Below, one piece after another: positions 27,688-31,775 of a DNA stretch of 31,775 bases (position 1 is the first letter of the stretch; each line of letters starts with the position of its first letter). The position numbers and the translations under genes are program-made. The notes beneath the pieces are model-generated. The model worked only from the letters and a program-made list of their open reading frames with translations, did not search any database and was not told the origin of the DNA. Origin of the DNA: Mitosporidium daphniae (lineage: Eukaryota; Microsporidia); assembly GCF_000760515.2 (NCBI RefSeq), contig NW_013546256.1, forward strand, positions 1-31,775, given 5' to 3'.

Positions 27688-28654
27688 ATGCTGCATCTGG
27701 ATCTTGATTTTAACTTTCCATGGGTGCACTTGGCAGTTTGTGTTTTTGTATTGATTTGTTCTTTTGCATTGCTTAAATTGTTCGCGCCACCAAAAAGGCC
27801 ATGCTGGCAGAAATTTATCCTAAAATCGACACGTGCCATCAATCACAATACAAACATGTGGGTGTTGCTTTTGCTAAATTGCAGATACGAATTTCAAATT
27901 GCAGGTCCACACAAGGTCAACGCACTCAAGCCTGGGCAGGTAGGATTGCCTTTTGCCCATTTAAGCATATCTCTATTCGGGCAGAAATCAACGGAAAGGC
28001 GGTTCAAAGGAACTACACCCCCCTAACCATCGACTATTCAAATGGAACCATGCAGCTTCTTATCAAGGAATATTTACTTTTCTTATTCCCGAGTAGACTT
28101 ACCACACAGGTGTGCTTTCAAAGTATCTCAGTGGCCTACAACTAGGCAATAGCGTGGAGGTTTCAGAGCCCAAAGGAAGATACATTTACGTCGCCAACTC
28201 CTACAAGGAGATTGGTATGGTTGCTGGGGGGTCCGGGCTTACTCCAATGTTGCAGGTAAAAAGCGGGCAAATTTAGCGTTAGATCATCGACTTTATCATG
28301 AAAAATCCACGCGACTCTACCGTGGTAAAGCTGGTATTTGCAAACAAAACAAAAAAAGACATGCTGCTGTTTGATGTACTCGAGGAGCTGCAAAAAACAC
28401 ACAAACACCGGTTTTCAATACACTGGGTCGTTGAGGAGCCTGATTCTTCTCTAAAAATCCCAAATTCAAGCTTTGGATACGTCACTGACGCTCTGATTAG
28501 AGATTTCCTCCCAAAGCCTTGTAATAGCGCCAAGCTCTTGTTGTGTGGACCAGCTCCGATGATATCTCACATCTTAAAGGAAAGCTCAAGCGCAGGCTGG
28601 CCCGCCTCTTCATCTTCGATTTTGAAACCCTGTGGGCCTGTTTTTGTTTTTTAA
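27688..28654 (+). CDS. NADH-cytochrome b5 reductase
   Basis: FAD enzyme passing electrons from NADH to cytochrome b5 for desaturation and sterol synthesis. Confident exons: 27688-27856, 27884-27939, 27966 onward, ending with 28283-28654; confident introns 27, 26 and 27 nt. An N-terminal membrane anchor (residues 11-31, VHLAVCVFVLICSFALLKL) is followed by KPGQHISIRAEI (formed across the second junction), the FAD motif RNYTPLT, the NADH motif GGSGLTPMLQ, and LLLCGPAPM near the C-terminus, ending VFVF as in homologues. Between 28070 and 28125 the frame must change before KYLSGLQLG. The only GT..AG solution that keeps all phases is a 17-nt intron at 28093-28109, giving 289 aa; this junction is unresolved. 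Confidence 0.88.
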
Positions 28655-28708
28655 CATTAAAGCGGATGTACTCACCAATCGGTCCTACGATTCTAAAGTA
28701 ATGCCAAA

Positions 28709-29625
28709 TTAAGGATTTGCATCTTTAATGGTCAACGGGAGCGCTGTCGATGTGCCGCTGTTTTGATATAAATTGTGCTCCATAATGTAGCTGATCACAG
28801 AGTCTGGGAGCAAGTATTTGATTGACATTCCTCGCTTTATAAAGAGCCTGATTTTGGTTGAATTTATGTCGTTATAAATATACTGCTTTGCGATCAGTAC
28901 ATTATCCTACCAAAATTAGCAGTGTTGACAGCACCTTGTTTTTATACAGGATATCGTGCGACAGCAGAAACGCCTTGACATCTACACATGTCCTTTCAAC
29001 GATCATGCACCCGTAAGTTCCGACAATTTTCTCCAGCTAAATCCGTAAGTCAAACACAAGATGCTTACATCTTCCGAGGACCAAAGATTGGGGGTTCCAA
29101 AACTTTCGATTAAATCTCCTCCGGCCAGTAACATTATTCTGATCTTTGGGTAAGAAGCCAGCTCTGCAGGCCTGTTCTTATTGAGGAAATAATCAAAATG
29201 ATCTAAAACAATGCTGGTCCGAACCCATGATGGCTGAAGAACTTCCCAAGGATCCACCATAATCCAGGTGGAATCCTTCATTGCCAAGCGGCACATTTCT
29301 ACACGATGCTTTCCCGGAGCCAATCCAACCTTCCCATACGCATCGTTTGTCGGCGAAAAGTAACCGCCAATGCAGTAATATCGATGAGAATCATTCATCC
29401 GATCCATGGCCATTTCTATGTTTGTGAGTCTTCATAACATACCAAACATCCGCAAGTGCAGATATGTGATTGGGGAGAAAGACCCGCAAGCCACAAGCAC
29501 AACAGGCGTCATGGCCATATCTGCAATAAGAAAAGACCAAATCTACTCGATTTAATTCCCAGCAGCTTGTCTGTTGGGAACGAAAACTCTTTTGAAAAGT
29601 ACTGGGACAATGCAGCATCCCCCAT
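28709..29625 (-). CDS. NMNAT: nicotinamide mononucleotide adenylyltransferase
   Basis: Final step of NAD synthesis. Five exons: 29625-29547, 29520-29443, 29415-29069, 29036-28935, 28906-28709; introns 26, 27, 32 and 28 nt; 267 aa. The nucleotide-binding motif GSFSPITYLHLRMFE (from about residue 39) runs across the second junction. SDAY-type block reads FSPTNDAYGKVGL, followed by HRVEMCRLAM, DPWEVLQPSW, LLAGGDLIESFG and LWSSED. LEKIVGTYGCMIVER follows the third junction and NSTKIRLF (ISSTxxR motif) is in the last exon. The first exon (MGDAALSQYFSKEFSFP) was placed because a GT..AG pair joins it in phase to SNMAMTPVVLVACG and fungal homologues have a similar leader; ATGs at 29518 and 29512 are alternatives. 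Confidence 0.93.
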
Positions 29626-29715
29626 CAAGACACTGACCAAATGGGAAGAATTTACAACATTTTACAATATCGAAGACCTGGGTCAATTAAATTTTAAATA
29701 ATTTTAGGTGTGTTA

Positions 29716-30131
29716 TTAAATGGAATCGTTGGACAGGTCCAATTTAACCTGCTCTCCAGGCCTAAATGCTGGAAGCCCCAGGTAAGGGCAAGAGGAACAT
29801 CTAAATGCATCTCCAAGATAGCACTAAAAATTAGCTAACCCATATGTACAGATCCACATCCGCCCTTTGGAACCTCAACGCTAGGTGTGCTTCTAATTTC
29901 GGATGAAATCTCCTCTGCTAATCCACAAGTACAATTTTTACAAGCTTTCTTCCGCGCAGACACATTTGAGGGTGAACATTCATCTCCTAAAGCGGTATTC
30001 TTTGTGTTCTGATCGGGTAAAATAAGCTCCGACTCTGTAAACCTCACCGCTTGCGGATTTTCATCTTCAACAGCCTTTTTCCATGAAAAGGGTAGCGGAA
30101 CCTTGGTTCCAATCGGTATATTCAAGTCCAT
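29716..30131 (-). CDS. DRE2: CIAPIN1/Dre2 Fe-S protein, short form without N-terminal domain
   Basis: Electron donor of the cytosolic iron-sulfur assembly pathway. Two exons, 30131-29850 and 29823-29716, 26-nt intron, 129 aa. The C-terminal domain is clear: [15 protein letters not shown] holds the first cluster motif, and [17 protein letters not shown], formed exactly across the junction, is the CX2CX7CX2C second cluster motif; [18 protein letters not shown] follows. Homologues have about 250-310 aa with an N-terminal methyltransferase-like domain; that domain is absent here. The RRF stop codon is only 22 bp upstream of the ATG, so the missing part is unlikely to be simply unannotated next door. 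Confidence 0.93.
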
Positions 30132-30153
30132 AAAAAATTAAATTTTATTAAAA
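30132..30153 (-). promoter_or_regulatory. AT element in the 22-bp gap between RRF and Dre2
   Basis: Almost pure A/T with AAATT elements; it lies directly upstream of the Dre2 ATG and directly downstream of the RRF stop codon on the same strand. Confidence 0.45.
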
Positions 30154-31011
30154 TTAAGCCAATTTAATTTCATTTTTCTTTTGCATGACAAGTTTGTCGA
30201 TTTTTTCGATGAATTTATCGTGTGCTTTTTGAATATCCTTCTCTAGCCGCTTTATTTCCTCCTTTGACACAAAATCGCAGCTAGATAAAGCAGTTCTTCT
30301 GCAAGTGCGTATTTTCATTTTGCATCTTTCTCCAATAGCGCTAGCCTGCTTTGAGAGAATAGCTTTAGAGGTATCATCCAGCTTGGGAATAGGAACCAGA
30401 AGGGTAATCGGATCTTTTACATGTACAACAAAAGGTGGATCAACCGCATTTAAAGCTTTTACGACATCCTTAGAAAACTACGGATAAGCAATAAAGTTTA
30501 CCGATTCATCATATAGTCTAATCTGCAGGGTAAACCCATCTTTCGCTGCAATTTGGGCAATACTTTTCAATGGGAGACTTTATAGGTTCTGATTTATCGA
30601 GACCTCCTCCAACATCGCTATACATTATTTGGTACAAGTACCTGGCGTTGCTCTACCAGTTCTTATTCGGCCCAATTCGGCACTTAGATGAGTGATGCAA
30701 CACTCAAATAACTCATTGAGATGAGAGGAATTGAAGTTATCCACACCCTTTCCCAATGGATCCTTTAAGAAAGCCAATTTCTTCAATGAAAGATTCCTGC
30801 CTGAAAAGCTTGATGATGCATCGCCCTCAAGTTCATAGCCATCGGAGTCCCCATATTCAAGATTCTCACCGTCATCATTGGAGGTACTTTTTATTTTTTC
30901 TTTTATATTTTTAATTTTCGAATAATTTTGGCACGAATCCAACATTAAATGAACCCTTGTGCATCTTCTAGTAAGGTTCCTGCCAAGTGACAAGCAGGAG
31001 AGTGGTTGCAT
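30154..31011 (-). CDS. RRF1: mitochondrial ribosome recycling factor, with an in-frame TAA
   Basis: Splits post-termination mitoribosomes. Three exons: 31011-30642, 30617-30502, 30477-30154; both introns 24 nt; 269 codons plus stop. The N-terminus (LSLGRNLTRRCTRVH) is a plausible presequence; a linker of about 70 residues precedes the RRF domain. Domain markers: ELGRIRTGRATP, AMLEEVSINQNL, then SLPLKSIAQIAAKDGFTL, FSKDVVKALNAVD, LLVPIPKLD and a basic KRLEKDIQKAHDKFIEKID C-terminus. A TAA at 30580-30582 lies between SINQNL and SLPLKS at a position that aligns without gap to homologues, so it replaces a residue rather than ending the gene. It may be a sequencing error, a nonsense allele, readthrough, or be removed by an alternative intron. 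Confidence 0.82.
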
Positions 31012-31037
31012 AAATTAATTAATTAATTATTTATTTA
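31012..31037 (-). promoter_or_regulatory. AATTAATT-rich element upstream of RRF
   Basis: A run of TTAA/AATT units directly before the RRF ATG within the 53-bp gap to the next gene. Confidence 0.4.
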
Positions 31038-31064
31038 TTTCTAAGCAAATTTTAAACCCAACTT

Positions 31065-31775
31065 TTAACTCTCGAAATCTTTAAGAAATTGTTTCCGCAA
31101 GAAATCCAAAAGAGAGTCTGTGTAGTTAATATTGTATATAATCCATTTTTGATCTTCCGTTAGCAGGGGAAATAATTTTGACGAATTTGACCGAAGATCC
31201 AAAACAGTGGGATCCTCCTCTAGCTTTAAAATCGATTTTAGCAACGCTAAAATGTGCTCCACATCGCGGTTAAATTTTTGTGCTTGCAAGATGTCGATTG
31301 GAGAGCCGATTTTCGCGGAAATCGCTTCACGTAAAAGCACATAGGAAGGGATGCATTCGTTCACAAACCTTGGGATTGATTGGAGCTTTCTTATGATGTT
31401 TTTGAATTCAAATATAACATGTTGGTTGAACCAACCTTGAAAATCGTGCTCCGCAACAACCTTTTGCAAATACAGCTGAAGGGCTTGCCAATCATGGAAA
31501 TATATCATCGATGAGATCAAATTGGTACAAATATCCTCATCAAGAAGTAGGTTTTGGATCTCGTTCGAAGGGGAGGAGTTTAAAAGATAATATAGAGCAA
31601 GTCCCCTCACATGTTTGGATGTCTCAGTGGACAATGAGTACGATTTCAAGCAAAGCAACTTTATAATACTGAGGAGGCTTTGGAGAGACTCTGGATCAAC
31701 ACCACCATCCGGTTGCTGAGTTAGGATTTTGAAACAGGGGGAAGTAGATTCGATTTTTTTTAAACTCCTCCCCTT
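31065..31775 (-). CDS. unrecognised helical protein, 5' end outside window
   Basis: C-terminal 236 aa of a gene that continues beyond the right edge; the frame is open to the last base and contains no ATG that is clearly a start. The sequence is predicted helix throughout with Leu/Ile-rich amphipathic segments (for example LQSLLSIIKLLCLKS and VEHILALLKSILKLEED), consistent with an armadillo/HEAT-like solenoid. No family recognised. It ends KDFES, 53 bp before the RRF start on the same strand. Confidence 0.65.
   Translation of the reverse strand, partial: KGRSLKKIESTSPCFKILTQQPDGGVDPESLQSLLSIIKLLCLKSYSLSTETSKHVRGLALYYLLNSSPSNEIQNLLLDEDICTNLISSMIYFHDWQALQLYLQKVVAEHDFQGWFNQHVIFEFKNIIRKLQSIPRFVNECIPSYVLLREAISAKIGSPIDILQAQKFNRDVEHILALLKSILKLEEDPTVLDLRSNSSKLFPLLTEDQKWIIYNINYTDSLLDFLRKQFLKDFES

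Noticed and set aside
29456-29701. plus-strand ORF of 81 codons between NMNAT and Dre2
   Set aside because: It has no in-frame ATG and is explained as the antisense of NMNAT exon 1, which joins in phase through a 26-nt intron.

Overview
The window is nuclear DNA of a very compact eukaryote. Spliceosomal introns interrupt ordinary eukaryotic genes: SF3A3, TAF6, eL27, TRM5, a PP2A B56 subunit and CIAPIN1/Dre2. Mitochondrial functions (branched-chain 2-oxoacid dehydrogenase E2, ribosomal protein mL44, ribosome recycling factor) show that a translating mitochondrion is present. A fungal-type G-alpha, an HSF-type factor and a Prm10/ThrE-type transporter point to a fungus or close relative. Short spacers, AT-rich AAATTT-like elements directly before many start codons and very small introns suggest an early-diverging, reduced lineage near Microsporidia/Rozellomycota that still respires. 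That placement is inference; no rRNA is present to test it.

Layout. 31-5035: NSUN6-type tRNA methyltransferase on the minus strand, then three unrecognised plus-strand genes (a six-pass membrane protein, a protein with a possible mitochondrial presequence, and a soluble protein). 5260-8050: G-protein alpha subunit and a Phe-rich orphan membrane protein. 8167-12747, minus strand: dehydrodolichyl diphosphate synthase, ThrE/Prm10-like transporter, SF3A3/Prp9. 12777-16335, plus strand: BCKDH E2, mL44, DHHC palmitoyltransferase. 16504-20411: zinc-knuckle protein, SodA-like superoxide dismutase, TAF6, and a B56 subunit whose 3' coding end overlaps that of TAF6. 20610-24228: eL27, TRM5, a secreted subtilisin-like protease. 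24402-28654: small membrane protein, HSF, SNARE-like protein, cytochrome b5 reductase. 28709 to the end, all minus: NMNAT, a short CIAPIN1/Dre2, mitochondrial RRF, and a gene running off the edge.

Gene structures were rebuilt by joining reading frames at GT..AG sites so that family motifs become continuous. This gave 40 introns. Thirty-seven are 23-35 nt and three are 95-115 nt (SOD, TAF6, eL27), so the size distribution is bimodal with a very small main class. Ten of the short introns have lengths divisible by three, and nine of those carry an in-frame stop if retained. I found no operon-like functional cluster, mobile element, CRISPR array, tRNA or rRNA. The main points of interest are the intron architecture, the recurrent start-proximal AT element, and a few odd genes: RRF with an internal TAA, a Dre2 without its N-terminal domain, and one unresolved junction in cytochrome b5 reductase.
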